Positions 17,136 to 25,091 of a stretch of 34,150 bases of DNA are shown one piece after another. Below the pieces are notes generated by a model, which was given only the letters and a program-made list of their open reading frames with translations, did no database searches and was not told the DNA's origin. The translations under genes and the position numbers were made by a program. Positions within the stretch are counted from its first letter, which is position 1; each line of letters begins with the position of its first letter. Source of the DNA: Actinomadura sp. BRA 177 (GTDB lineage Bacteria > Actinomycetota > Actinomycetes > Streptosporangiales > Streptosporangiaceae); the NCBI RefSeq assembly GCF_013372625.1, contig NZ_JABXFD010000381.1, forward strand, positions 1-34,150, given 5' to 3'.

Positions 17136-19691
17136 TCAGCGCCTGAGCTGGCGCAGGATCGCCGGGTCGGTGATCTTGTGGTCGGCGGCGAGCAGGAACG
17201 CCTTGCTGAGGATCAGCGAGAACCGCTCGTCCTCGAACGGCAGGAACAGCGCGCCCTGGCCCCTGCCCCTCGCCTGCACGATGCAGAGGTAGGCGTCATC
17301 GGGCTCCATCAGGATATTGGCCGAGCCGAGGTGGATCTTGTAGGTGCGCAGTTCGCCGCGGACCACCAGGTAGCGGCCGTCGAGGCGGCAGCGACCGGCG
17401 ATCTTCGTGCGGGGCAGGATCCGCTCCAGCGCCGCGCGGCGGACCTCGGCGGTCGCGGTCAGCTCCCCGAACGTCGTCGCGTGCCAGTAGGCGGCATAGC
17501 GGTCCTCGCCGCGATCGGTCCACTGCGGGTCGGCGGCGATGGAGGTGACGGCGACGAACAGGTCGACGTCGCGCATCGCCTCGCTGAACACGACCGGCGG
17601 GACGTCGGCGAGCGGCGTCTCCTGCCAGCGGCGGCCGTTCCTGCGCTCGAACCGGACCTGGTCGGTCGCGGCGTAGTCGGGGGCGTAGTCGACGTCCTCG
17701 TCCGTGGGGTCGTGGTAGAAGCAGGCCCGCCACTCACCGCCGCCGAACGTTCCGCGCGCCTCGCCGTTGTAGCCGCCGTCGTACCGGCCGAGGAAGTTCG
17801 CCTGCCAGCCGCGCTCCTTGAACAGCGCGTACAACTGCGGATAGCGGACGATGTGGGCCGCGAACCGGTTGGAGTACGCCCCGGTCTCCTCCTCGGCCGG
17901 CGTACGGAGGTAGATCTCGCGGAACGCCTGCTTGAACGGCTGCCGGATGTGCTCGTCGGCGATCCGCTCCCGCCAGGCTCGGACGTCGCCGCCCGCCGCG
18001 CGGATGGGGTGCCAGAGCCTCACCTGCGCGGGTTCGCCGTCCGGGCCGTCGATCGACGCGTGCCAGTCACCGGCCTCGTCCCGGAACTCCCAGATCAGGC
18101 CGCGGACGATGACGCCGGTGATCGAGTGGTCGCGGTAGTGCTCGCACCATTCGCCGTAGGGCCAGACGCGGTCGTCCGACATGAGGGCTTCGATGCGCGT
18201 CCGCTCGTTCGACAGCGTCGTCCGCACTTCTTTCGCGACGGCCTTCAGCGCTTTCAGGTCGTCGGGGGATCCGTCCTTGACCGCCGCCGGGGCCGTCCTG
18301 GACGGGCGTCCCTCCGCAGTCGTGAACGTGAGGCGCACGGTCGCCGCGTCCTCGATCGCCACGCGCACCGTGTGGCCGCCGAGCGTCCGCTCCAGCGAGC
18401 CGTCCGGCGCCAGGCCGTGGGACGGGACGGTCCGCTCGACGAGCTGCGCCGCCGTGATGCCCTGCCGCGCGGCCGCCGTCTGGAGCGCGGCGTCGACCTG
18501 CTTGCGCAGCGCCCGGTCCTTGATCTTCGCCCGCAGCCGCCACAGCGACTCCAGCGCCCCGGCGTCCTCGACCGCGGCCAGCGCGTTGATCGCCGCGCCC
18601 GCGAGCTTGAGGTCCTCCGGCAGCCTGCTGCCGGACGTCCCCAGGCGCAGCGCGAGCGTCGCGAGGTGCCCTGCGGCCTCCGGGCCGCCGGTCAGGGTCG
18701 CCGCCCAGACGACGCCGCGCGCGAGGTCCCCGTGGTTCTGGTGCACGAGCCCGTAATGGCCCGGCGGTTCGTCCTCTGCGAGCCCGCGGAGGCATTCGGC
18801 CAGCTCTGCACGGGCTTCGGCGGCGTCGGCCAGGGAGATACAGGTGCGGCGCCACTTCTGGGACGGGCGCGGGGCCGTCAGGCTCGCCAGATGCCGGACG
18901 AACCGCGCCGCCTCCACCGTCGGTGCGAGATCGCGGAGCGGCGCAGCCCACGCGTCGTACAGGGGAAGCAGGCCATCCGGCACGTGGGTCTCGTCCAGCG
19001 TCTCCAGCAGCGCCCACAGCCGCTTCGCGAGCGAAGGCCGGTACCCGATCGGGACGTCCAGGCGGGCGAAGTGGGCGGAAGCCTGCCGCAGCCAGGGCTC
19101 CACCTCCCGGAGGTCGCCGGGATCCAGTCCCTCGACGGCGGGCAGGGCCACATTGAGCGCCTCGGGAAGCCGCCCGGCATCGTTGATCTCTGCGGCGCAG
19201 CGCAGCAGCACCGCCGCCTCATCACGCGACCAGCCCCCGGCCCGCGCCGACACGCCCCGCAGGTCGGACGGATAGAGCCAGAGCAGCCAGTCGTTGCCGC
19301 ACGCCGCCAGCAGGACGGAGATCAGGAAGGCCCTGCCCTCGGCGTCCGTGCAGGCCGTCAGCCGCCGGCCGAACTCGGCACGGGTCCCCGCCCGCCGCTC
19401 CTCGCGCCGCTCATGGACCAGCGCGAAGTACCACGATTCCCGCGCGTTCGCCGGGACGAGCCGGGGATCGAGAAGCTCAGGGAACACCTCGGGCGCGAGA
19501 AGGTCGAGCGCCCAGCGTGCCTCCGCAAGCGCAGCAAGCCGGACACCGTCCAGCCCGTCGTCCTGGTGGGACTCGGCGACCAGGCTGTCGTAGAGCATGC
19601 CGAGATGCTCCCAGAGAGCACCGACAGAACCGGCGATCGCCGCATCCGTCGGTGGTGGCGGGGTGGGTGGGAAAACGGTGTCTTGCGGCAT
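17136..19691 (-). CDS. DUF4132/DUF7737 domain protein, copy 1 (largest)
   Basis: This 851-residue first gene of the three-copy array has a long alpha-helical, repeat-like N-terminal region (to about 400), then the module shared with copy 2 (ITAAQLVERTVPSHGL, EALMSDDRVWPYGEW), DUF4132 signatures (QPFKQAFREIYLRTPAE near 585, YSNRFAAHIVRYPQLYALF, RGWQANFLGRYDGG), and the DUF7737-like C terminus (MRDVDLFVAVTSIAADP, RTKIAGRCRLDGRYLVV, RTYKIHLGSANILMEPDD). It appears soluble and cytoplasmic. Function is unknown. I use the ATG at 19691. An in-frame TTG at 19760 would overlap the divergent monooxygenase and is unlikely. No clear ribosome-binding site precedes 19691, so the start is uncertain. It leads a probable operon with copies 2 and 3. 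Confidence 0.87.
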   Translation of the reverse strand: MPQDTVFPPTPPPPTDAAIAGSVGALWEHLGMLYDSLVAESHQDDGLDGVRLAALAEARWALDLLAPEVFPELLDPRLVPANARESWYFALVHERREERRAGTRAEFGRRLTACTDAEGRAFLISVLLAACGNDWLLWLYPSDLRGVSARAGGWSRDEAAVLLRCAAEINDAGRLPEALNVALPAVEGLDPGDLREVEPWLRQASAHFARLDVPIGYRPSLAKRLWALLETLDETHVPDGLLPLYDAWAAPLRDLAPTVEAARFVRHLASLTAPRPSQKWRRTCISLADAAEARAELAECLRGLAEDEPPGHYGLVHQNHGDLARGVVWAATLTGGPEAAGHLATLALRLGTSGSRLPEDLKLAGAAINALAAVEDAGALESLWRLRAKIKDRALRKQVDAALQTAAARQGITAAQLVERTVPSHGLAPDGSLERTLGGHTVRVAIEDAATVRLTFTTAEGRPSRTAPAAVKDGSPDDLKALKAVAKEVRTTLSNERTRIEALMSDDRVWPYGEWCEHYRDHSITGVIVRGLIWEFRDEAGDWHASIDGPDGEPAQVRLWHPIRAAGGDVRAWRERIADEHIRQPFKQAFREIYLRTPAEEETGAYSNRFAAHIVRYPQLYALFKERGWQANFLGRYDGGYNGEARGTFGGGEWRACFYHDPTDEDVDYAPDYAATDQVRFERRNGRRWQETPLADVPPVVFSEAMRDVDLFVAVTSIAADPQWTDRGEDRYAAYWHATTFGELTATAEVRRAALERILPRTKIAGRCRLDGRYLVVRGELRTYKIHLGSANILMEPDDAYLCIVQARGRGQGALFLPFEDERFSLILSKAFLLAADHKITDPAILRQLRR

Positions 19692-19759
19692 CTGGTCAGT
19701 GACTGCATGGTCACCTACGCTCGGGAGGTACCGCGGCAGAATCGGATTCGGGACGGCCA

Positions 19760-21211
19760 ATGGCGCACAGCGTGGTGATCATCGGGAGCGGGTTCGGCGG
19801 GATCGGGATGGCGATCCGGCTTCGGGAGGCCGGCGTCCGCGATGTGGTGGTCCTGGAGAAGGCCGAGGGGCTCGGCGGCACGTGGCGGGACAACACCTAT
19901 CCGGGGGCGGCGTGCGATGTCCCGTCCGCGCTGTACTCGTTCTCGTTCGAGCGCAAGACGGACTGGTCGCGCCGGTTCCCGCCGCAGGCCGAGATCCTCG
20001 ACTACCTGTGGCACTGCGCCCGCAAGTACGGGGTGCTGGAGAAGGTCCGGTTCGGTACCGAGGTCACCGAGGCGCGGTTCGACGAGGACGCGGCGGTCTG
20101 GCGTATCTCCACGACGGGCGGCGACCTGGAGGCGCGGGTGCTGGTCTCGGCGTGCGGGCAGCTGAACCGGCCCGTGCTGCCGGGCATCGAGGGGCGCGCC
20201 TCGTTCGCCGGGACGAGCTTCCACTCCGCCCGCTGGGACCACGGCGCCGACCTGCGCGGCAAGCGGGTCGCGGTGGTCGGGACGGGCGCGAGCGCGATCC
20301 AGTTCGTCCCGGAGATCGCGAAGGAGGCGGCGGAGCTGCGGCTGTTCCAGCGGTCCGCGCCGTACGTGATCGACAAGCCGGACCGGCAGTACCGGGCCTG
20401 GCAGCGGGCCGTCATGCGGAGCACGCCGGGGCTGTGGGAGCTGAACCGCGGCTACACGTACCTGGCGTACGAGGCGCGGGCGCTGGGGTTCATCAAGTAC
20501 CCGAAGCTGATGGCGATGCTGGAGCAGCGGTTCAAGAACACGCTGAAGGACGGCATCGAGGACCCCGTGCTGCGAGACGCGCTCATCCCCGGCTATCCGA
20601 TGGGCTGCAAGCGGATCCTGATCTCCAGCGACTACTATCCGGCGCTCGCCCGGCCGAACGTCGACCTCATCACCGACCCGATCGAGCGGATCACGCCGTC
20701 CGGCATCGAGACGTCCCGCCGCGCCTATGACGTGGAGGTGATCGTCTACGGGACGGGGTTCCGGTCCACCGAGTTCCTCTCCCCCATGAAGATCGTCGGA
20801 CGGGACGGCCGGGAACTGAACGAGGCGTGGCGGGACGGCGCGCAGGCGCACCTCGGCATCACGGTCAGCGGCTTCCCGAACCTGTTCCTGCTGTACGGCC
20901 CGTACACCAACCTGGGGCACAACTCGATCATCTACATGCTGGAGTCGCAGATCCGGTACGTCCTCGGCTGCGTGGAGGCGCTGCGCGGGGCGGGCCTCGC
21001 CTGGATCGACGTGAAGCCGGACGTGCAGGACGCGTTCACCCGGGAGATGCGCGAGCGGATGCGGACGACCGTGTGGGAGGCGGGCTGCCAGAGCTGGTAC
21101 ATGACCGCCGACGGCACGGTCGTCAACAACTGGCCCGGGTTCACGTTCGCCTACCGCCGCGCGACGCGCCGCCCCGACCCGCGGCACTTCACGGTGCGGC
21201 GGGCGGCTTAG
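19760..21211 (+). CDS. Baeyer-Villiger-type flavin-containing monooxygenase
   Basis: This 483-residue NAD(P)H- and FAD-dependent monooxygenase should oxidise ketones to esters or lactones, or sulfides. It has an FAD-binding Rossmann motif GSGFGGIG (9-16), a GGTWRDNTYPGAACDVP stretch (39-55) typical of BVMOs, the type I BVMO fingerprint FAGTSFHSARWD (149-160, matching FxGxxxHxxxW[PD]), and a second nucleotide-binding motif GTGASAIQ (174-181). The ATG at 19760 has only a weak GGGACGG upstream. The gap to the divergent DUF4132 gene is 68 nt. Its TAG stop forms the first three bases of the -10 box of the following SDR gene. A functional link to that SDR, as alcohol-to-ketone-to-ester steps, is plausible but inferred from adjacency only. 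Confidence 0.94.
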   Translation: MAHSVVIIGSGFGGIGMAIRLREAGVRDVVVLEKAEGLGGTWRDNTYPGAACDVPSALYSFSFERKTDWSRRFPPQAEILDYLWHCARKYGVLEKVRFGTEVTEARFDEDAAVWRISTTGGDLEARVLVSACGQLNRPVLPGIEGRASFAGTSFHSARWDHGADLRGKRVAVVGTGASAIQFVPEIAKEAAELRLFQRSAPYVIDKPDRQYRAWQRAVMRSTPGLWELNRGYTYLAYEARALGFIKYPKLMAMLEQRFKNTLKDGIEDPVLRDALIPGYPMGCKRILISSDYYPALARPNVDLITDPIERITPSGIETSRRAYDVEVIVYGTGFRSTEFLSPMKIVGRDGRELNEAWRDGAQAHLGITVSGFPNLFLLYGPYTNLGHNSIIYMLESQIRYVLGCVEALRGAGLAWIDVKPDVQDAFTREMRERMRTTVWEAGCQSWYMTADGTVVNNWPGFTFAYRRATRRPDPRHFTVRRAA

Positions 21212-21214
21212 GCT
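21209..21214 (+). promoter_or_regulatory. -10 box (TAGGCT) of leaderless SDR gene, overlapping a stop codon
   Basis: TAGGCT ends 6 nt before the ATG at 21221, and its TAG is the stop codon of the monooxygenase. No ribosome site precedes the ATG, so a leaderless message is expected. No strong -35 is visible. Confidence 0.55.
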
Positions 21215-21220
21215 CGGGGC

Positions 21221-21988
21221 ATGCCGACCGCCTTCATCACCGGCGCGACCGCGGGCCTCGGCGCCGCGTTCGCCCGCCGCCTCGCCTCCGACGGGTTCGA
21301 CCTGGTCCTGCTGGCCCGCGACGCCGAGCGCCTGGAGCGCACCGCCGCGGAGCTGCGCGAGAAGTACGCCGTCCGAGCCGAGGTCCTGCCCGCCGACCTG
21401 TCGAGCGAGGAGGGGCTGGCGGCGGCCGAGGAGCGCGTCGGCAAGGACGTCGGCCTGCTGATCAACAACGCCGGGTTCGGCAACAGGGGCGTGTTCCTGG
21501 ACGTCCCGGTGTCGGACGAGCTGACCATGCTGAAGGTGCACTGCGAGGCCGTCCTGCGGCTCACGCACGCCGCGCTGCCGGGGATGCTGGAGCGCGGCCG
21601 GGGGTCGGTGGTCAACGTGTCGTCGATGGCGGCGTTCGCGACGCGCGGCACCTACGGGGCGTCCAAGGCGTGGGTGGTGAGCTTCAGCCAGGGCATCGCG
21701 GCCGATCTGCGGCAGCGGTCGCGCGGCGGCGTCCGGGTGATGGTGCTGTGCCCCGGTTTCGTGCACACCGAGTTCCACGAGCGCGCGCGGATGGACATGT
21801 CGAAGCTGCCCGGCTTCATGTGGCTGGACAAGGACGACGTCGTCGACACCGCGCTGCGCGACCTGCGCCGCGGCGTGCCGGTCAGCATCCCGGGCGCGCA
21901 GTACAAGGCCCTCTACAGTGCCGCCCGGCTCGTGCCGCGCGGGCTGGTCGCGCGCTTCTCGTCCACCACCGGCCGGAGCTACGACTGA
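21221..21988 (+). CDS. Short-chain dehydrogenase/reductase
   Basis: This 255-residue classical SDR oxidoreductase has the cofactor motif TGATAGLG (7-14), NNAG (82-85), catalytic S135 in NVSS, and Y145/K149 in YGASK. R33 in LLARDAE after beta-2 suggests NADP(H) preference. The C-terminal extension (VPRGLVARFSSTTGRSYD) is of the kind seen in lipid- or ketone-processing SDRs. It starts 9 nt after the monooxygenase stop and appears leaderless, so it can be made independently of, as well as together with, that gene. The substrate cannot be read. Confidence 0.93.
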   Translation: MPTAFITGATAGLGAAFARRLASDGFDLVLLARDAERLERTAAELREKYAVRAEVLPADLSSEEGLAAAEERVGKDVGLLINNAGFGNRGVFLDVPVSDELTMLKVHCEAVLRLTHAALPGMLERGRGSVVNVSSMAAFATRGTYGASKAWVVSFSQGIAADLRQRSRGGVRVMVLCPGFVHTEFHERARMDMSKLPGFMWLDKDDVVDTALRDLRRGVPVSIPGAQYKALYSAARLVPRGLVARFSSTTGRSYD

Positions 21989-22107
21989 TACGCGCGTAAG
22001 CGACTACTTGCAACGGGAAGCCTGACGGGGCAGGCTGAGAGCACAGGTCGATTCGATGGCGCGCCGAACGACATGCCCCGTCCCCGTCCACCGAGAGGCT
22101 CCTCCCG

Positions 22108-23049
22108 ATGGGTTCCGACCTGGGTTATGCCGCGCTCGCACTGATCGCGACCACCGCCTACTACATCGCCTTCCTCGTCTTCCGCGCCTCCGCGCGCCGG
22201 ATGGAGCCGCTGCGCGGCAGCCGCCCCTTCCGCGTCGCGCGGCTCATGCTGACCGACCCGCTGTGGCTCGGCGGCGGCCTGCTGCTGTTCCTCGGCCTCG
22301 GCTACGAGGTCGTGGCGTTCTCCGCGATGCCGCTCGCCGTCGCCCAGCCGATCTTCGCCGTGGCGCTGGTGGGGCTCGTCGCCTACGCGGTCCGGTTCCT
22401 CGGCGAGCGGCTCAGCACCCGGGAGTGGACGAGCGTCGCGCTGTTCGTCCTCGCCACGATGCTGATCGGGCTGTCGGCCACCGAGGAGGGCGAGCTGCAC
22501 GCCGACGCCACGCTGGTGGGCACGCTCACCCGGCCCTGGATGATGATCGCGATCTGCACGCCGGCGGTGCTCATCGCGGCGCTGGTGTGGCTGGTCGGGG
22601 ACCGCCGGGCGAGCGGCCGGCACGCCCGCAAGCTCGCCGGCGTCGCCTACGGGATCGGCGCCGGGGCGTGCGCCGGGCTGGCCGAGGCGGGCATCCGCGG
22701 CATCTCGCTCGTCTACCGGGAGACGGGCAGCCTCCAGGCGGTGCTGGAGTCGGCCTACCCGTGGCTGACGATCGGCCTCGCCGCGATCGCGCTCGGGCAG
22801 CTGCAGGTCGCGCTGCAGCGCTGCCGGGTCGCGATCGTCGCGGTCGTGCTCACCGTCATCGGCCGGTCCTACCTGCTCCTCGCCAGCAGCGTCCTGTTCG
22901 GCGAGGACTGGCCGCGCGACGCCGGCCCGTTCCTGCTGCGCGCGGCCGGCTTCACGCTGGCGCTGCTCGCGCTCGTGCTGTTCCCCCGCTACGAGGAGCA
23001 GCCGGCGCCGGAACCGGCCGCCGCGAGGCGTGTACGCACCGTCCCCTGA
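22108..23049 (+). CDS. DMT/EamA- or NIPA-like integral membrane protein
   Basis: This 313-residue membrane protein has about nine hydrophobic segments (roughly 5-24, 52-73, 77-97, 106-124, 144-164, 177-195, 217-235, 241-262 and 270-290). The pattern, with SAMPLAVAQPIFAVALVGLVAYAVRFLGERLS in the first half, resembles drug/metabolite transporters and their Mg-transporter relatives (NIPA). A DMT-type exporter or scaffold is the best guess, and the substrate is unknown. The ATG at 22108 has AGAGG about 9 nt upstream. The 119-nt gap before it (21989-22107) contains GGCTGAGAGCAC and GAGGCTCCT fragments, but I could not fold a known riboswitch from them. Confidence 0.8.
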   Translation: MGSDLGYAALALIATTAYYIAFLVFRASARRMEPLRGSRPFRVARLMLTDPLWLGGGLLLFLGLGYEVVAFSAMPLAVAQPIFAVALVGLVAYAVRFLGERLSTREWTSVALFVLATMLIGLSATEEGELHADATLVGTLTRPWMMIAICTPAVLIAALVWLVGDRRASGRHARKLAGVAYGIGAGACAGLAEAGIRGISLVYRETGSLQAVLESAYPWLTIGLAAIALGQLQVALQRCRVAIVAVVLTVIGRSYLLLASSVLFGEDWPRDAGPFLLRAAGFTLALLALVLFPRYEEQPAPEPAAARRVRTVP

Positions 23050-23054
23050 TCCCC

Positions 23055-23060
23055 TACATT
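23055..23060 (+). promoter_or_regulatory. -10 box (TACATT) of leaderless protease gene
   Basis: TACATT ends 6 nt before the ATG at 23067, which lacks a ribosome-binding site. It is only 6 nt after the stop of the membrane-protein gene, so the protease can be expressed separately. Confidence 0.5.
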
Positions 23061-23066
23061 GCCGGA

Positions 23067-23813
23067 ATGCCCCGCCGAATCCTCGCCACGGCGCTGCTCG
23101 CCGCCGCCCTGCTGGTCCCGCTGGCGCCCGCCCCCGCGTCGGCCGTCGTGGGCGGCGCCCCGGCGTCGTCGGCGGCGTACCCGTGGCTGGCGGCGGTCGG
23201 GTCGCCGATCTTCTTCGTCCGGCCGTCCGGGCAGTTCTGCGGCGGCGCGCTGATCAAGCCGGACCAGGTCCTGACGGCGGGGCACTGCGTGGCGCTGTTC
23301 CGTTCGCTGCCGGGCCTGCTCACGGCCACTTTCGGCCGCGACGACCTGACCGGCAGCGGCGGCGAGACGGTCGCGGTCAAGTCGCTGCGCATCCATCCGG
23401 AGTACCGGGAGACGAGGTTCAAGGACGAGACCGTCCTGCACCACGACGTCGCCGTCCTCATGCTGGAGCGGCCCGTGGACCGGCCGACGGCCGTCCTCGG
23501 CCCGCCCGGTTCCGCCCGCACGGGCAAGATCCTCGGCTGGGGCTTCACGTCGGAGAACGACCTGCTCAACACGCGTCTGCGGGCCGCCGACGTGCCGCTC
23601 CGGGGCGACGAGGCGTGCCGGCGGGCCTACGGCGACTCGTTCGACCCGTCCGACATGCTGTGCGCCGGGTCCGACAGGGCCGACACGTGCCAGTTCGACA
23701 GCGGCGGGCCGCTGATCGTGCGCGGCCGGGTCGCCGCGCTGACGTCCTGGGGCTACGGCTGCGCCAAACCCGGCTACCCCGGCGTCTACACGCGGCTCGA
23801 CTCGCTTCCTTGA
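23067..23813 (+). CDS. Secreted trypsin-like S1 serine protease, atypical
   Basis: This 248-residue exported endopeptidase has a signal peptide at 1-26 (ASA), and the mature protein would begin VVGG. Removing the signal alone would thus expose the N terminus that activates S1 proteases, with no propeptide. The triad is H73 (TAGHC), D127 (HHDVAVLML) and S212 (CQFDSGGP). D206, six residues before the serine, is the trypsin-type specificity aspartate. Disulfide pairs C58-C74, C184-C199 and C208-C232 can be drawn. Two oddities: the oxyanion-hole glycine before DSGG is phenylalanine (F210), and the chain ends at YTRLDSLP without the usual C-terminal W-I helix. Confidence 0.9.
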   Translation: MPRRILATALLAAALLVPLAPAPASAVVGGAPASSAAYPWLAAVGSPIFFVRPSGQFCGGALIKPDQVLTAGHCVALFRSLPGLLTATFGRDDLTGSGGETVAVKSLRIHPEYRETRFKDETVLHHDVAVLMLERPVDRPTAVLGPPGSARTGKILGWGFTSENDLLNTRLRAADVPLRGDEACRRAYGDSFDPSDMLCAGSDRADTCQFDSGGPLIVRGRVAALTSWGYGCAKPGYPGVYTRLDSLP

Positions 23814-23844
23814 ACCGGTACCGGCGCGGCTGGATGCTGGCCGC

Positions 23845-24753
23845 ATGCGGGTACTGGTGACGGGGGCGGCGGGATACATCGGATACGCGGTCGGGCGGCG
23901 GCTGGCCGCGGCCGGGCATGAGGTCGACGGACTGGTGCGGCGGGACGCCGGGCTGTCGTCCGGCGTGCGCGCGGTGCGGGGCGACCTGCTCGTCCCGGAC
24001 GGGCTGCCGCGCGGGCCGTACGACGGGGTGTGCCATCTCGCGGCGCTCACCCGCGTCCGGGAGTCGTTCGAGCATCCGCTGCGGTATTTCGCGGCCAACG
24101 TCCAGGGCACCGTGAACCTGCTGGAGGCCGTGGCCGCGGAACGCTTCGTGTTCGGGTCGACGGCCGCCGTGTACGGGACGCCGGAGCGGCAGCCGATCCC
24201 CGAGAGCGAGGCCACCGCCCCGGCGAGCCCGTACGGGGCGTCGAAGCTGGCCGCCGAGCAGGCCGTCCGGTACCACGCCCGGACGGGCGCGATCGGCGCG
24301 GTCGTCCTGCGCACGTTCAACGTCGCCGGGTCGGTGGACGGCCGCATCGACCCCGACGAGACCCGGCTGATTCCCAAGGCCCTCGCCGTGGCCGCCGGGC
24401 ACGCCCCGCACCTGGACATCAACGGCGACGGGCTGGCCGTCCGCGAATACCTGCACGTGGACGACCTGGCCGCCGCCTACGTCCGGGCGCTGGAGGCCGT
24501 CCGTCCCGGCGAGGACCGCGTCTACAACGTCGGCAGCGGGACCGGCACCGCCGTCCACGAGGTCGTCGCCGCCGTCGAGAAGGTGACCGGCCGGCCGGTG
24601 CCCGCCCGCCGCCGACCGGCCCGCCCGGAGGCGCCGGTGCTGGTCTGCGACGCCGCCGCGATCCGGGCCGAGCTCGGCTGGCGGCCCGCGCGCTCCGCCC
24701 TGCCGGAGATCATCGCCGGCTCGTGGGACGCCCTGACCCGCGCGGACGGCTAA
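23845..24753 (+). CDS. NAD-dependent sugar-nucleotide epimerase/dehydratase (GalE-like)
   Basis: This 302-residue extended-SDR enzyme should act on UDP-sugars, most like UDP-glucose 4-epimerase. It has the Rossmann motif GAAGYIG (7-13), catalytic S105/T106 in FGSTAAVYG and Y130/K134 in SPYGASK, and substrate-domain segments REYLHVDDLAAAYV and YNVGSG. At 302 residues it is a little shorter than GalE (about 330). GATGCT (23833-23838) lies 6 nt before the ATG, a weaker version of the leaderless arrangement seen elsewhere. No glycosyltransferases are nearby to indicate a pathway. Its TAA stop begins the -10-like box before the GroES-like gene. Confidence 0.91.
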   Translation: MRVLVTGAAGYIGYAVGRRLAAAGHEVDGLVRRDAGLSSGVRAVRGDLLVPDGLPRGPYDGVCHLAALTRVRESFEHPLRYFAANVQGTVNLLEAVAAERFVFGSTAAVYGTPERQPIPESEATAPASPYGASKLAAEQAVRYHARTGAIGAVVLRTFNVAGSVDGRIDPDETRLIPKALAVAAGHAPHLDINGDGLAVREYLHVDDLAAAYVRALEAVRPGEDRVYNVGSGTGTAVHEVVAAVEKVTGRPVPARRRPARPEAPVLVCDAAAIRAELGWRPARSALPEIIAGSWDALTRADG

Positions 24754-24756
24754 ACT
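24751..24756 (+). promoter_or_regulatory. -10 box (TAAACT) overlapping epimerase stop codon
   Basis: TAAACT lies 7 nt before the GTG start at 24764, and its TAA is the epimerase stop codon. The GTG has no ribosome site, so a leaderless transcript is likely. Confidence 0.5.
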
Positions 24757-24763
24757 CGCCGGC

Positions 24764-25084
24764 GTGTCCGAGCCCAAGTTCGAAGTCCAGATGCTGCACG
24801 ACCGCGTCATGATCCGGAGCGAGAAGGACAGCGGTGAGCGCCGCAGCACCGGCGGGATCGTGATCCCCGCGACCGTGGAGCAGGAGAACCGCCTGGTGTG
24901 GGGCGAGGTCTGCGGGGTCGGCCACCACGTGCGGATCGTCAAGCCCGGCGACCGCGTGCTGTTCCACCCCGGCGACCAGTACGAGGTCGAGATCCAGGGC
25001 GAGAACTATCTGGTCATGCGGGAACGCGACCTGCACGCCATCGCCAGCGAGCGCCCCGAGCACGGCACCGGCCTGTACCTCTGA
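24764..25084 (+). CDS. GroES (Cpn10)-family co-chaperonin-like protein
   Basis: This 106-residue protein has the Cpn10 fold. MLHDRVMIRSEK matches the family N terminus, and SGERRSTGGIVIPATVEQ matches the mobile loop ending in the hydrophobic IVIP that contacts GroEL. GEVCGVGHHV, KPGDRVLFHPGDQYEVEIQGENYLVMRERDLHAI matches the C-terminal half. The family is usually about 95-100 residues, so this is near full length. No groEL gene is adjacent, so it is probably a secondary copy rather than the housekeeping groES. The start is GTG at 24764, with no ribosome site. It converges on the secreted SMP-30-like gene with only 7 nt between the stops. Confidence 0.88.
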   Translation: MSEPKFEVQMLHDRVMIRSEKDSGERRSTGGIVIPATVEQENRLVWGEVCGVGHHVRIVKPGDRVLFHPGDQYEVEIQGENYLVMRERDLHAIASERPEHGTGLYL

Positions 25085-25091
25085 CCGCGCC

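Noticed and set aside
21989..22107. Possible riboswitch (TPP- or M-box-like) before the membrane transporter
   Set aside because: GGCTGAGAGCAC and GAGGCTCCT recall short pieces of TPP and M-box elements, but the partner helices and other conserved bases are missing.
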